From Aurantiacibacter suaedae (lineage in GTDB: Bacteria; Pseudomonadota; Alphaproteobacteria; Sphingomonadales; Sphingomonadaceae): a DNA stretch of 64,000 nt. Every line of letters starts with the position of its first letter. Position 1 is the stretch's first letter. The notes beneath the pieces were generated by a model. It made no database searches. It was not told the origin of the DNA and worked only from the letters and a program-made list of their open reading frames with translations. The DNA lies in NCBI RefSeq assembly GCF_005434915.1, contig NZ_SKCG01000001.1, positions 992,001-1,056,000 on the forward strand. Reading direction: 5' to 3'. A program made the position numbers and the translations under genes. Shown piece by piece: positions 24,318 to 32,683 of the stretch.

Positions 24318-24560
24318 TCAGCCCCCGGATACGGGCGGGAGCAGCGCGATCTCGCTGCCATCAGGCGCGGCAAGCGCAGCCTTGTCGGCTACCAGCACGC
24401 CATCCAGCGCGAGCTTGACCTTGTCGCCCTGTACCTGCGCCGCAAGCTGCGGACCGAGCGCTGAAAGCAGCCCGTCCCAGTCAAGCGGACCGGCGACATC
24501 GCGCTCGGGCGAACCCGCAAGGTCGGCCAACTTGCCGAGAAAAACGAGCTTTACCGCCAT
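24318..24560 (-). CDS. moaD: Molybdopterin synthase sulfur carrier subunit
   Basis: An 80-residue ubiquitin-fold protein ending in the obligatory Gly-Gly (LLPPVSGG), whose C-terminus is adenylated and thiocarboxylated to donate sulfur to MoaE. The N-terminus VKLVFLGKLADLAG is typical. The gene overlaps the moaA stop by one base and lies one base before the moaE start, indicating tight translational coupling. Confidence 0.94.
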   Translation of the reverse strand: MAVKLVFLGKLADLAGSPERDVAGPLDWDGLLSALGPQLAAQVQGDKVKLALDGVLVADKAALAAPDGSEIALLPPVSGG

Positions 24561-25561
24561 CAGCCGCCCGTAACCGACATATGCCGCGGCTGCGCCGGGC
24601 CGCTGCCCTGCTCGATGCGGAAGTGATGCTTCTCAGGCTTTATACGCATAGCCTCGTCAAGCGCTTCGGCCAGCCGCGCGTCGGGCGCATCGGATCGCAA
24701 AGCCGCGCGCAGGTCGACCATTTCCGCGCCGCCGAGGCAGGCATAGAGCTGACCGGTGGCGGTGATGCGGATGCGGTTGCAAGAGGCGCAGAAATTGTTG
24801 GTCAGCGGAGTGATGAAACCGAGCCTGCCGCCGGTCTCCTCGACGCGGACATAGCGCGCCGGGCCGCCAGTCGAATCGGCAATGTCAGTCAGCGTCCAGC
24901 GCTGTTCGAGCCGGTCGCGCACGACAGGCAATGGTAGGTAATGATCTGAACGCTCGCCCTCGATCTCGCCCAGCGGCATGATCTCGATCAGAGTCATATC
25001 GGCCCCGCGCGCATGAGCCCATTCGACGAGGAAAGGAATTTCCTCCTCATTGAGGCCCTTCAGCGCCACGGTGTTGAGCTTGACCTTCAGCCCGGCCTCT
25101 TGCGCTGCCGAAATCCCGCGCAGCACCTTGACCAGCCGGTCGCGCCGCGACAGCTGCTCGAACAGCGCGCTGTCCATCGTATCGAGGCTGACATTGATGC
25201 GGCGGACGCCGGCGGCGAACAGATCCTCGGCGAACTCTTCAAGCCGGGTGCCGTTGGTGGTCAGCGTGAGTTCGTCAAGCCCGTCTCCGATCTTGCGGCC
25301 GAGCGCGCGAATCAGCTCGATCACATCGCGCCTCACCAGCGGCTCACCCCCGGTGAGGCGGATCTTTGTGATGCCGCGGTCGATCATGCCAAGCGAAAGC
25401 TTGTGCAGCTCTTCGAGGCTCAGCACGTCCTTCTTGGGCAGGAATTGCATCGCTTCGGGCATACAATAGGTGCAACGCAGGTCGCACCGGTCCGTCACCG
25501 ACAGGCGAAGGTAGGAGATGCGGCGCTGGAAGGCGTCGACCAAGGGCTGGCTGCAGGACAT
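24560..25561 (-). CDS. moaA: GTP 3',8-cyclase (radical SAM)
   Basis: Carries out the first step of molybdenum cofactor synthesis. The 333-residue protein has the radical-SAM cluster C-x3-C-x2-C at Cys26, Cys30 and Cys33 (CDLRCTYC). The second, GTP-binding cluster cysteines are in NNFCASCNRIRITATGQLYAC, and the essential C-terminal Gly-Gly is present (VTGG). It is the first gene of moaA-moaD-moaE. Confidence 0.96.
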   Translation of the reverse strand: MSCSQPLVDAFQRRISYLRLSVTDRCDLRCTYCMPEAMQFLPKKDVLSLEELHKLSLGMIDRGITKIRLTGGEPLVRRDVIELIRALGRKIGDGLDELTLTTNGTRLEEFAEDLFAAGVRRINVSLDTMDSALFEQLSRRDRLVKVLRGISAAQEAGLKVKLNTVALKGLNEEEIPFLVEWAHARGADMTLIEIMPLGEIEGERSDHYLPLPVVRDRLEQRWTLTDIADSTGGPARYVRVEETGGRLGFITPLTNNFCASCNRIRITATGQLYACLGGAEMVDLRAALRSDAPDARLAEALDEAMRIKPEKHHFRIEQGSGPAQPRHMSVTGG

Positions 25562-25583
25562 TGCCCCCTACTTAGCTATTTTC

Positions 25584-25925
25584 TCAGCGATTGCCATCCA
25601 AGCTGAGCACTTGCCCCGTAACGCCCGGCGCGCGGATGAGGTACTCAAGCGCCTGCGCCCTCGCCTCCTGCGCCCTGGCCGCGCTGGCCATGGCGTTCAC
25701 CCGCACCGGCGCCAGTTCGCGCGCAAGCTGTCCGACCACCGCCTGCCGCCAGCTTGTGTGAGTATGGTCGGCAGCGGCGAAGTCGATTACGACCAGCGGG
25801 TGCTGCTGCGCCTGTTCGCGCACCACCGGAACGAGGCTGGCATGAAATTGCGCCGCCGCATCGAGCGCGCTCTCCGGCAAATCCCGCGCTTCAACGATCG
25901 CCGGTCCGTCTGGACTTGCGGTCAT
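25584..25925 (-). CDS. Partial Rossmann-fold (SDR-like) protein next to folB
   Basis: A 113-residue protein whose C-terminal half resembles the last strands and helices of short-chain dehydrogenases: LARELAPVRVNAMASA, then GVTGQVLSLDGNR. It lacks the TGxxxGxG cofactor loop and the YxxxK catalytic pair, so it cannot be a normal SDR enzyme. It may be a remnant or a reduced partner of a FolM-like pteridine reductase. It overlaps the end of folB by four bases, suggesting a real co-translated gene in folate or pterin metabolism. Confidence 0.65.
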   Translation of the reverse strand: MTASPDGPAIVEARDLPESALDAAAQFHASLVPVVREQAQQHPLVVIDFAAADHTHTSWRQAVVGQLARELAPVRVNAMASAARAQEARAQALEYLIRAPGVTGQVLSLDGNR

Positions 25926-26293
25926 CGCCGGTCGCGGTGAAGCGTGATGCCGATTTTCTCGTCCGCCTCGCTAAGCGCCAGCTTCACGATCTTGACCGTC
26001 ACCGCCTCCACGCGCTCATCCTGCAGGAACAGCGTTTCGCAAACGTGATCGGCTACGGCCTCGATCAACTGGTAATGCGTGTCACCCAGCGCGTCGGAGC
26101 AGGCGAACTTCAGATCCATGTAGTTCTTGCTCGCGCTCAGCGGCGTTTCGGGGACGAAGCGCTCAGGCGGGCACCGGAAACGCACCTGCACCGTGAAGCG
26201 CAGCGGCTGCGGGCGGCCGGTCTCCTCCGAGTAGATGCCCGTGTGGACATCGTGTTCAAAGTCGGCCAGTTCGAGAGTAAGGCTGTCTGCCAT
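25922..26293 (-). CDS. folB: Dihydroneopterin aldolase family protein
   Basis: Converts dihydroneopterin to 6-hydroxymethyl-dihydropterin in folate synthesis. The 123-residue length fits. The N-terminal ELADFEHDVHTGIYSEE carries the conserved Glu region, and the C-terminal AVTVKIVKLALSEADEKIGITLHR provides the substrate Lys region of the tunnel fold. The start at 26293 faces the DUF1499 gene. It precedes the truncated Rossmann protein and the moa operon on the same strand. Confidence 0.9.
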   Translation of the reverse strand: MADSLTLELADFEHDVHTGIYSEETGRPQPLRFTVQVRFRCPPERFVPETPLSASKNYMDLKFACSDALGDTHYQLIEAVADHVCETLFLQDERVEAVTVKIVKLALSEADEKIGITLHRDRR

Positions 26294-26409
26294 GGCGCGC
26301 GCATGGCACCAGTGCGGAACCTTGGCAAGCTCCCCGGTGTTTGTATCGTTGACGCAGCCGCGCAGGTATGAGCTTTCTCATGCACCGGCCAATCGAGGGG
26401 ACCACAGCG

Positions 26410-27198
26410 ATGAACGAGACGACCGCATACGAAACCGACACGCCCCCGAGCACGCCTTCGATGGCCGCAAAGATCGCACGCGTGCTCGGCGCCTTTGCAT
26501 TGGGCGGCGCACTGCTTGCCATCCTCATCGCGCTCGGCGGCCTTACGCTCGCGCGTTATGACATTATCGACAAGGTCTCCGGCTTCCGCGCTTTCATGAT
26601 GATGATGTGGCCGGCCGGCGTGATTGCCATCGTGGCGCTGCTGGCAGTCATTATCGGTTTCGTCGTCAAGGGTGGTGGCGGCAAACGCTGGAAGGCGGGC
26701 CTCGCGCTGGTGTTGAGCGCAGGGCTGGTGCTGGTGATGTACACGCAGGTGGTATTACCGGCAGGCAAGGCGCCGCCGATCCATGACGTAAGCACCGACC
26801 TCAACAACATGCCGCAGTTCGTTGCGCTCGATGTCGCGCCGGTCAGCACCGGCCCCTTCTCGCAAGAGGAATGGCGCGCCTTCCACACCGAGGCTTATTC
26901 CGACATCGAGCCGATCCTGATCGACCGTAGCCCGTCCGAAGTGCTCGCCGCCGCGCGGGTGCTGATGGAGCAGCGCGGGTGGACCGTGGCGGAGAAGCAG
27001 CCGATCCAGGAGCAGCTCGAAGCAACCGCCTATGCCGGCTACTTGCGATTCCGCGACGATGTGGTTGTGCGCGTGACCCCGGTGATGGACGGATCGACCC
27101 GCGTCGATATGCGTTCGGTCAGCCGCGTTGGCGTGAGCGACCTCGGCTACAACGCCAAGCGCATCCGCGATTTCATGAAAGATCTCTCGGCGGCCTAA
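26410..27198 (+). CDS. DUF1499 domain membrane protein
   Basis: A 262-residue protein with three N-terminal transmembrane helices (about residues 22-46, 60-85 and 95-115) and a C-terminal soluble DUF1499 domain. The domain shows YSDIEPILIDRSPSEVLAAARVLMEQRGWTVAE and RVDMRSVSRVGVSDLGYNAKRIRDFM. The function of DUF1499 is unknown. The ATG at 26410 is chosen because GAGGGG lies nine bases upstream. Its stop overlaps the stop of the convergent methyltransferase gene. Confidence 0.85.
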   Translation: MNETTAYETDTPPSTPSMAAKIARVLGAFALGGALLAILIALGGLTLARYDIIDKVSGFRAFMMMMWPAGVIAIVALLAVIIGFVVKGGGGKRWKAGLALVLSAGLVLVMYTQVVLPAGKAPPIHDVSTDLNNMPQFVALDVAPVSTGPFSQEEWRAFHTEAYSDIEPILIDRSPSEVLAAARVLMEQRGWTVAEKQPIQEQLEATAYAGYLRFRDDVVVRVTPVMDGSTRVDMRSVSRVGVSDLGYNAKRIRDFMKDLSAA

Positions 27199-28082
27199 TC
27201 GTTCGCCCAGCGGGCGAAAATGGCGGTGGGCAGCAGGCGGCCATCGGGGCCATCCTCGCTCACCGCCAGTTCGCCATATTCGATGCGCCCTGGCAGACCG
27301 GCAAAGGCCTCCGCCAGCAACCCCGCCAGTGCGAGTGAACTCATCCGCACGGCATAAACCGTGAGGAAGAGAAAGCGGCTGTCGGCGTCGAGCAACTGGC
27401 GGCATTCGCCGATGAGGCCGGGCAAGCCCTCTTCCAGACGCCAGGTCTCGTTCTTCGGTCCGCGCCCGAACTTGGGCGGATCGAGGATGATCCCGTCATA
27501 GCGGTTTTCGCGGCGCACCTCGCGGGCAACGAACTTGGCGCAATCGTCGATCAGCCAGCGCACAGGGCGATCGTCCATCCCCGAAAGCGCCGCATTCTCC
27601 CGTGCCTGGGCGACCGACTTTTTGCTCGCATCGACATGCGTGACTGGCCCGCATTGGCTCAGCGCGAGGCTGCCCACACCGGTATAGCCGAACAGGTTAA
27701 GCGCGCTGGCATCGGGTTTGCCATCCAGCATTCCGCGCATCCAGCTCCACACCGGAGCCATGTCGGGGAAGAAGCCGAGATGGCGGAACGGCGTACACTG
27801 TGCAGTGAAGCGGACCTCTTCCCAACCGAGCGGCCAGCCTTCTTCGGGCACCTGTTTGGCAAATTGCCAGCGTCCACCGCCGTCCTCGTCCGAGCCGGGG
27901 ACAAATTCGCCGTGCGCGTTCCACTCGGCGAGGCGCGGGGCCCACATGGCCTGCGGCTCGGGGCGGATGAAACGATAATGGCCATAGCGTTCGAGCTTGC
28001 GGCCGTGGCCCGAGTCGACGAGGCCGTAGTCGGCCCAGCCCTCGCCCGCCATCACGGTCGGTTGGGGGACGAGATCAGCCAT
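27195..28082 (-). CDS. RlmI/RlmK-like class I SAM-dependent methyltransferase
   Basis: A 295-residue protein with the SAM-binding motif ALNLFGYTGVGSLAL and the acceptor-site motif YDGIILDPPKFGRGP. This DPPKF signature is typical of RlmI-type 23S rRNA cytosine-5 methyltransferases. The PUA domain of full-length RlmI is absent, so it is a short relative and the exact target is unclear. It follows thrC on the same strand with a gap of 18 bases. Confidence 0.85.
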   Translation of the reverse strand: MADLVPQPTVMAGEGWADYGLVDSGHGRKLERYGHYRFIRPEPQAMWAPRLAEWNAHGEFVPGSDEDGGGRWQFAKQVPEEGWPLGWEEVRFTAQCTPFRHLGFFPDMAPVWSWMRGMLDGKPDASALNLFGYTGVGSLALSQCGPVTHVDASKKSVAQARENAALSGMDDRPVRWLIDDCAKFVAREVRRENRYDGIILDPPKFGRGPKNETWRLEEGLPGLIGECRQLLDADSRFLFLTVYAVRMSSLALAGLLAEAFAGLPGRIEYGELAVSEDGPDGRLLPTAIFARWAND

Positions 28083-28100
28083 TGGGAATGCTCAGAATCA

Positions 28101-29501
28101 TCACGAGCTCGGCGTTGCGTGCGCCTCGATAAAGTCGCGCACGGCATCGTAATCGCCCGGCAGGCGGTCGTATTGCTCGGCCCGTTCGAACAGGTCGCCC
28201 ATCCGGCCCGGCAACGATGGCCGCATACCGGTCGCGCGCTCCACCGCATCGCGGAACTTGGCCGGGTGTGCTGTCGCTAGCGTGACCACGGGGACCGCCG
28301 GGTCGATACCCGCCGTGCGCGCAGCGTGGAGCCCAATCGCGGTGTGCGGATCGATCACCTGTCCGCACTTCTCGTGTGCCCAGGCCATCGCCTGCCCCAT
28401 GTCGTCGGCATCGGCACGCGCGCTGGTGAACAGCGCGGCAGCACCTTGGCGCTGGGCATTGGTAAGCTGCATCGCCTTGCTGCTCTCGAAGCCCGCCATC
28501 TGCTCGGCCAAAGCCTTGCCATCGCGCCCGCCGACATCGAACAGCAGCCGCTCGAAATTCGACGAAACCTGAATGTCCATGCTGGGAGCGGCGGTGGGGG
28601 TGACCGTGCCCGCCGAATAATCGCCGCTGGAAAGCGCGCGGTGAAGGATGTCATTCACATTGGTGGCGACAATCAGCCGTTCGATCGGCAGGCCCATCTG
28701 CGCTGCGACATAGCCCGCGAACACGTCACCGAAATTGCCCGTCGGCACCGAGAAGGCAACCTTGCGCTGCGGCGCGCCCAGCTGAAGCGCGGCGGCGAAA
28801 TAGTAGACCACCTGCGCCATCAGCCGTGCCCAGTTGATCGAGTTCACCGCGCTGATGCGGAAACGCCCGGTCATGTGGCTGTCGACGAACATCCGCTTCA
28901 CCATCGCCTGCGCGTCGTCGAAGCTGCCGTCGATAGCGATGTTGTGGACGTTGGGCGCACGCACCGTGGTCATCTGCAGGCGCTGGACGTCGCTCACCCG
29001 GCCATCGGGGTGAAGCATGAAGATATCGACCCGCTCGCGCCCGGCCACCGCGTCGATAGCGGCAGAGCCGGTGTCCCCGCTGGTCGCGCCGACGATGGTG
29101 AGGTGATCCTCGCGCTTGGCGAGGAAGTGCTCGAACAGGCGACCGAGCAATTGCAACGCCACATCCTTGAAAGCCAGCGTCGGGCCGTGGAACAATTCGA
29201 GCAGCCACTGTTGCTGATCGAACTGAACCAGCGGGGTCACCGCCTGATGCGCGAACCGGCCATAGGCGCGGCTACACAGATCGCGCAGCTCATCCTCGGT
29301 GAGGCTGGGCGTGACGAAGGGCAGCATGACCTTTACGGCCAGCTCGACATATGAGAGGCCCGCCATATCGGCGATCTGGGCCTCGCTGAAGCGCGGCCAG
29401 GTTTCGGGCACGTAAAGCCCGCCATCGGACGCGAGGCCAGCGAGGGTCACGCCCTCGAAATCGAGCGACGGCGCATTGCCGCGGGTGGAGACGTATTTCA
29501 T
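28101..29501 (-). CDS. thrC: Threonine synthase
   Basis: PLP enzyme converting O-phosphohomoserine to threonine. The 466-residue length matches the long bacterial form. The N-terminus KYVSTRGNAPSLDFEGVTLAGLASDGGLYVP is diagnostic, the PLP Lys is Lys112 in GPTLAFKDVALQ, and the phosphate loop is TSGDTGSAA. It lies at the end of the cytochrome oxidase assembly cluster, 90 bp after the DUF805-like gene, and may have its own promoter. Confidence 0.96.
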   Translation of the reverse strand: MKYVSTRGNAPSLDFEGVTLAGLASDGGLYVPETWPRFSEAQIADMAGLSYVELAVKVMLPFVTPSLTEDELRDLCSRAYGRFAHQAVTPLVQFDQQQWLLELFHGPTLAFKDVALQLLGRLFEHFLAKREDHLTIVGATSGDTGSAAIDAVAGRERVDIFMLHPDGRVSDVQRLQMTTVRAPNVHNIAIDGSFDDAQAMVKRMFVDSHMTGRFRISAVNSINWARLMAQVVYYFAAALQLGAPQRKVAFSVPTGNFGDVFAGYVAAQMGLPIERLIVATNVNDILHRALSSGDYSAGTVTPTAAPSMDIQVSSNFERLLFDVGGRDGKALAEQMAGFESSKAMQLTNAQRQGAAALFTSARADADDMGQAMAWAHEKCGQVIDPHTAIGLHAARTAGIDPAVPVVTLATAHPAKFRDAVERATGMRPSLPGRMGDLFERAEQYDRLPGDYDAVRDFIEAHATPSS

Positions 29502-29591
29502 CGGAAAGAGCGGTTAGCCTTGGCACATTGGCACTGCAAGGACCGCGTTCGAAAGATGCATGACTCTGGCCAAGCGCTGCCCGGGCAAGGA

Positions 29592-30056
29592 TTATTCACC
29601 TTTGGCCAGGCGTGCCTTCTGCTCGGCCTGATGTTCGGGCGATTTCCATCCGCGCGGGTCCTTACCAAACCGATTCGGACCGACGGTTGGTGGGAGAATG
29701 AGAAGAGCCACAAGACCGAGCAGGCCGGCCAGGCCGGAAACCGTCCCAAGGGTGGGAACAAGCGCCATCAGCCAAAAGACCACGAGCGCTCCGATCAAGT
29801 ACCAGCCCGGCAGGTTGGCATCCTGCAGGCGGCGCCAAGCAAGCGAGGCAAACACCAGATCTAAAGCCAAGTTAATCGCTGACAATACCGGCGGCTCTGT
29901 CCCCCAGCGGGTAAAGACTGTCCGCGTGCCAACGTGTAGCATCAAAGGGATTCGGCCGAGCGAGAAATAGACCGCGGCTGCCCATGCAACATTGATGGTC
30001 ACCACGGCGAAGACCAGATCGGTCCTTCCGAGGCGCTGCCCCCACCACATTTTCAT
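29592..30056 (-). CDS. DUF805-like small membrane protein
   Basis: A 154-residue protein with four hydrophobic helices. The second half carries the DUF805 hallmarks: LAWRRLQDANLPGWYLIGALVVFW (RRLxDxxxxGW), then GLLGLVALLILPPTVGPNRFGKDPRG, where GPNRFGxDP is the family C-terminal signature. Function is unknown. It overlaps the SURF1-family gene by four bases and so belongs to the cytochrome oxidase operon transcript. Confidence 0.8.
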   Translation of the reverse strand: MKMWWGQRLGRTDLVFAVVTINVAWAAAVYFSLGRIPLMLHVGTRTVFTRWGTEPPVLSAINLALDLVFASLAWRRLQDANLPGWYLIGALVVFWLMALVPTLGTVSGLAGLLGLVALLILPPTVGPNRFGKDPRGWKSPEHQAEQKARLAKGE

Positions 30057-30658
30057 ACTTTATCTTTCTCTCGCTCGCGCCGGCGCAACGCCAGCACATA
30101 TATCACCAGCGCGGTGAGCGCGAAGGCGAACCACTGCACCGCATAAGACAAATTCTTGCTCGGCTGATCGGCTTTGGGCGTGGGCAAGGCGTTCGCCTCA
30201 AGCCCAGCCAACGGCGGATCGGCAACGAGGACCACTGTGCCGTCGCGGTTTGGCGCGATAACGCCGCTCACCGGCCCGCCTTGCCAATCTGGCGCTGCGA
30301 GATTCTCCGACCAGCCCGCCTGAACCTCGACGGCCTCACCGCCAGAGCGCAAGCACTCCAAAATTTGCACATAGCCGGTCTGGTCCTGCGCGTTGCGACC
30401 GGCGGTGGCGCGCCAGGCCGCTGCCTCAGAACAATCGACGCTGCTGCGACGATAGGCTGCCTGTTCGACATCGGATGAACCAGCCTTCGGGAAGGCAACC
30501 GCTGCTGAAAGCTCAGCCGCCTGTTCGAAGCGCGCGAGTTTGGCCTGCTCTTCCTCCATCCGGTCAAGCTGCCAAAAGCCCAGCTTCACCATGATGGCTG
30601 CGGCCAGCAGCACCACAAGTGTAGGAACGATCGGCCAGCGGCGGATGCCGAAAATCAT
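30053..30658 (-). CDS. surf1: SURF1 family cytochrome oxidase biogenesis protein
   Basis: SURF1 supports heme a insertion into cytochrome c oxidase subunit I. The 201-residue protein has one N-terminal helix (WPIVPTLVVLLAAAIMVKLGFWQLDRMEEEQAKL, with the family WQLxR motif) and one C-terminal helix (NLSYAVQWFAFALTALVIYVL). A periplasmic domain lies between. The start at 30658 overlaps the DUF983 stop (ATGA), showing coupling. The central domain is shorter and more diverged than usual. Confidence 0.85.
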   Translation of the reverse strand: MIFGIRRWPIVPTLVVLLAAAIMVKLGFWQLDRMEEEQAKLARFEQAAELSAAVAFPKAGSSDVEQAAYRRSSVDCSEAAAWRATAGRNAQDQTGYVQILECLRSGGEAVEVQAGWSENLAAPDWQGGPVSGVIAPNRDGTVVLVADPPLAGLEANALPTPKADQPSKNLSYAVQWFAFALTALVIYVLALRRREREKDKV

Positions 30659-31050
30659 TCCTCGCCCTTGTACTTGTGACGATGCTCTTCGGCCCGGCGC
30701 GAAAACTCGCTCGCCAGCAGCCATGACTTGCATAGCCGCAGCCCAAGGATCACTCCGCCGGTCGTGAGCGGAACCCACAGGATCACGTGCAGCCACCAAG
30801 GTGGCTCGAACGAAAGCTGAAGCCAGAGCGCCCCGATCACCACCAGCGCACCCACGATCATGGTCAGGAAGGCCGCCGGCCCGTCGCCCACATTGAAGCG
30901 CGAGAAATCCAGCCCACAGGAGGGGCACTTGTCGGCGAAGCGCGTCAGGCCTGCAAACAGGCTTTTCGCGCCGCACCGCGGACACAAACCGAAAAGGGCA
31001 GCCTCACCGATGGTGGGCTGCCCCTTCTTGCTATCGTGAGCGTCGGTCAC
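30655..31050 (-). CDS. DUF983 family protein
   Basis: A 131-residue protein with an N-terminal zinc-ribbon pair, CPRCG and CPSCG (about residues 23-47), followed by two transmembrane helices. DUF983 genes sit in alphaproteobacterial cox operons between ctaE and surf1, as here. A role in oxidase assembly is presumed but not established. It overlaps surf1 by four bases and begins nine bases after ctaE ends. Confidence 0.9.
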   Translation of the reverse strand: MTDAHDSKKGQPTIGEAALFGLCPRCGAKSLFAGLTRFADKCPSCGLDFSRFNVGDGPAAFLTMIVGALVVIGALWLQLSFEPPWWLHVILWVPLTTGGVILGLRLCKSWLLASEFSRRAEEHRHKYKGEE

Positions 31051-31059
31051 GAACAGGCC

Positions 31060-31887
31060 CTAGTGATACTCGGCACCCCAGCCGCCCCACACGTACACGA
31101 CGATGAACAGGAACAACCAGACTACGTCGACGAAGTGCCAGTACCATGCTGCAGCTTCGAAACCGAAGTGCTGCTGCGGGGTAAAGTGGCCCTTGTAGGT
31201 GCGGGCGAGGCAAACAATCAGGAAGATCGTACCCACCAGCACGTGGAAGCCATGGAAGCCGGTGGCCATGTAGAAGGCCGAGCTATAGGTGTTGCCGCCG
31301 AAGCCGAACGGCGCATGGCCATATTCGTAAACCTGCACGGCCGAGAACAGCACGCCGAGCGCGATCGTCAGCCACAGGCCCTTCTTCAGGCCATCGCGGT
31401 CACCATGGATCAGGCAGTGGTGCGCCCAGGTAACCGTGGTGCCCGAGCACAGCAGAATCAGCGTGTTAAGCAGCGGCAGATCGAACGGGTTCATCACCGC
31501 TTCGATCCCGGCCGGCGGCCAGACGCCGTCGACCACTTCGGCCATGGTCGAGGGGAACAGCGCAAAGTCGAACCATGACCAGAACCAGCCCACGAAGAAC
31601 ATCACCTCAGAGGCGATGAACAGGATCATGCCATAACGCATGTGCAGCTGCACCACGGGGGTATGATCGCCCGCCTGCGCTTCGTTCACGATCTTCGAAA
31701 ACCAGCCAAAGAACGTGGCGATCAGGCCCGCAATGCCGAGGCCCAGCACCAGGTGCCAGTTCGTGAAATAGTCGGAATGCATGAACATGACCATGCCGCT
31801 GGTGAACACCAGCCCGGACATCGCGCCGGCAAACGGCCAGATGTCAGGCGGCAGGATATGATAATCGTGGTTCTTGGCACCGGCCAT
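31060..31887 (-). CDS. ctaE: Cytochrome c oxidase subunit III
   Basis: Core subunit of the aa3 oxidase in the inner membrane. The 275-residue protein has seven transmembrane helices. Typical segments include RYGMILFIASEVMFFVGWFWSWFDFALFP, with the conserved Glu of subunit III, and HHCLIHGDRDGLKKGLW, and it ends with WYWHFVDVVWLFLFIVVYVWGG. The gene lies 68 bp downstream of ctaG in the cox operon. Confidence 0.96.
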   Translation of the reverse strand: MAGAKNHDYHILPPDIWPFAGAMSGLVFTSGMVMFMHSDYFTNWHLVLGLGIAGLIATFFGWFSKIVNEAQAGDHTPVVQLHMRYGMILFIASEVMFFVGWFWSWFDFALFPSTMAEVVDGVWPPAGIEAVMNPFDLPLLNTLILLCSGTTVTWAHHCLIHGDRDGLKKGLWLTIALGVLFSAVQVYEYGHAPFGFGGNTYSSAFYMATGFHGFHVLVGTIFLIVCLARTYKGHFTPQQHFGFEAAAWYWHFVDVVWLFLFIVVYVWGGWGAEYH

Positions 31888-31955
31888 TGTCTGTCTTCCC
31901 TGATCGGCAGATTTGCACTTGCCCTTAGAACGCGCTTGCGCCGCGGTCCAGAGCC

Positions 31956-32555
31956 TTAACTCTCGCCTTCCCCCTCGCTCGCCGAGTCCTGATCGAGAGC
32001 GCGATGGAAGGTATAGGACAAGGTGATCTGTTCCACTTCGTCCATATTCGGATCATCCAGCGCCTTGGCGTCCACATAGTAGAGCACCGGCATACGCACT
32101 TCCTGCCCCGGCTGGAGCGTCTGTTCGGTGAAGCAGAAGCACTGGATCTTGTTGAAATAGGCGCCGGCCTGTTCGGGCTCGACGTTAAAGGTCGCGGTGC
32201 CGGTGATCGGCACCGACGAATTGTTCCGCACCACGAAAATCGCCATGTCGCGCTGCCCGATGGTCACCGTGTCGGTGCGCTGGAGCGGCTTAAAGTCCCA
32301 CGGCATATCGCGCTCGGTGTTGGCATCGAAGCGAATCGAGTAGGTCGCCCCGCCAGCGCTGGCGGCAAAACGCTCGGCCAGATCGGCATCGGCATCGCTG
32401 GCGCGCTGGGTGGTTCCGGCAAAGCCCGTCACCTGACAGAAGAGGCGGTAAAGCGGCACCGAGGCAAACCCGAGCCCCAGCATCCCGAGCGCCGCCAGAA
32501 ATGCGAACACCATGGTGCGCCGGTTGCGGGTATCGAGAGTGGCTGTTTGCGACAT
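31956..32555 (-). CDS. ctaG: Cytochrome c oxidase assembly protein CtaG (Cox11 family)
   Basis: Copper chaperone for the CuB site of subunit I. The 199-residue protein has one N-terminal membrane anchor (TMVFAFLAALGMLGLGFASVPLYRLFCQVTGFAGTTQ) and a periplasmic domain with the copper motif KIQCFCFTEQTL. The start at 32555 has GGAGGAAACTG just upstream and overlaps the stop of the preceding small gene by one base. Confidence 0.95.
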   Translation of the reverse strand: MSQTATLDTRNRRTMVFAFLAALGMLGLGFASVPLYRLFCQVTGFAGTTQRASDADADLAERFAASAGGATYSIRFDANTERDMPWDFKPLQRTDTVTIGQRDMAIFVVRNNSSVPITGTATFNVEPEQAGAYFNKIQCFCFTEQTLQPGQEVRMPVLYYVDAKALDDPNMDEVEQITLSYTFHRALDQDSASEGEGES

Positions 32556-32683
32556 CAGTTTCCTCCGATCCGAACGATCGTGATGAAGTAGAACAACAGC
32601 ACGAAGCCGAACAGCCCCAGCGCGATCACCACGTTGCGCGCCTTGCGGCGACGGACGAATTCCTTTTCTTCTTCGGGGGTCAT
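32555..32683 (-). CDS. Small 42-residue membrane protein between ctaB and ctaG
   Basis: Reading the minus strand from the ATG at 32683 gives [17 protein letters not shown], then one transmembrane helix (about residues 18-36), ending TIVRIGGN. The start overlaps the ctaB stop by four bases and its stop shares one base with the ctaG ATG, so it is translationally coupled on both sides. Small single-helix proteins at this position are known in alphaproteobacterial cox operons (sometimes called CoxF or hypothetical). The N-in charge pattern agrees with an assembly or accessory subunit. Confidence 0.82.
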   Translation of the reverse strand: MTPEEEKEFVRRRKARNVVIALGLFGFVLLFYFITIVRIGGN

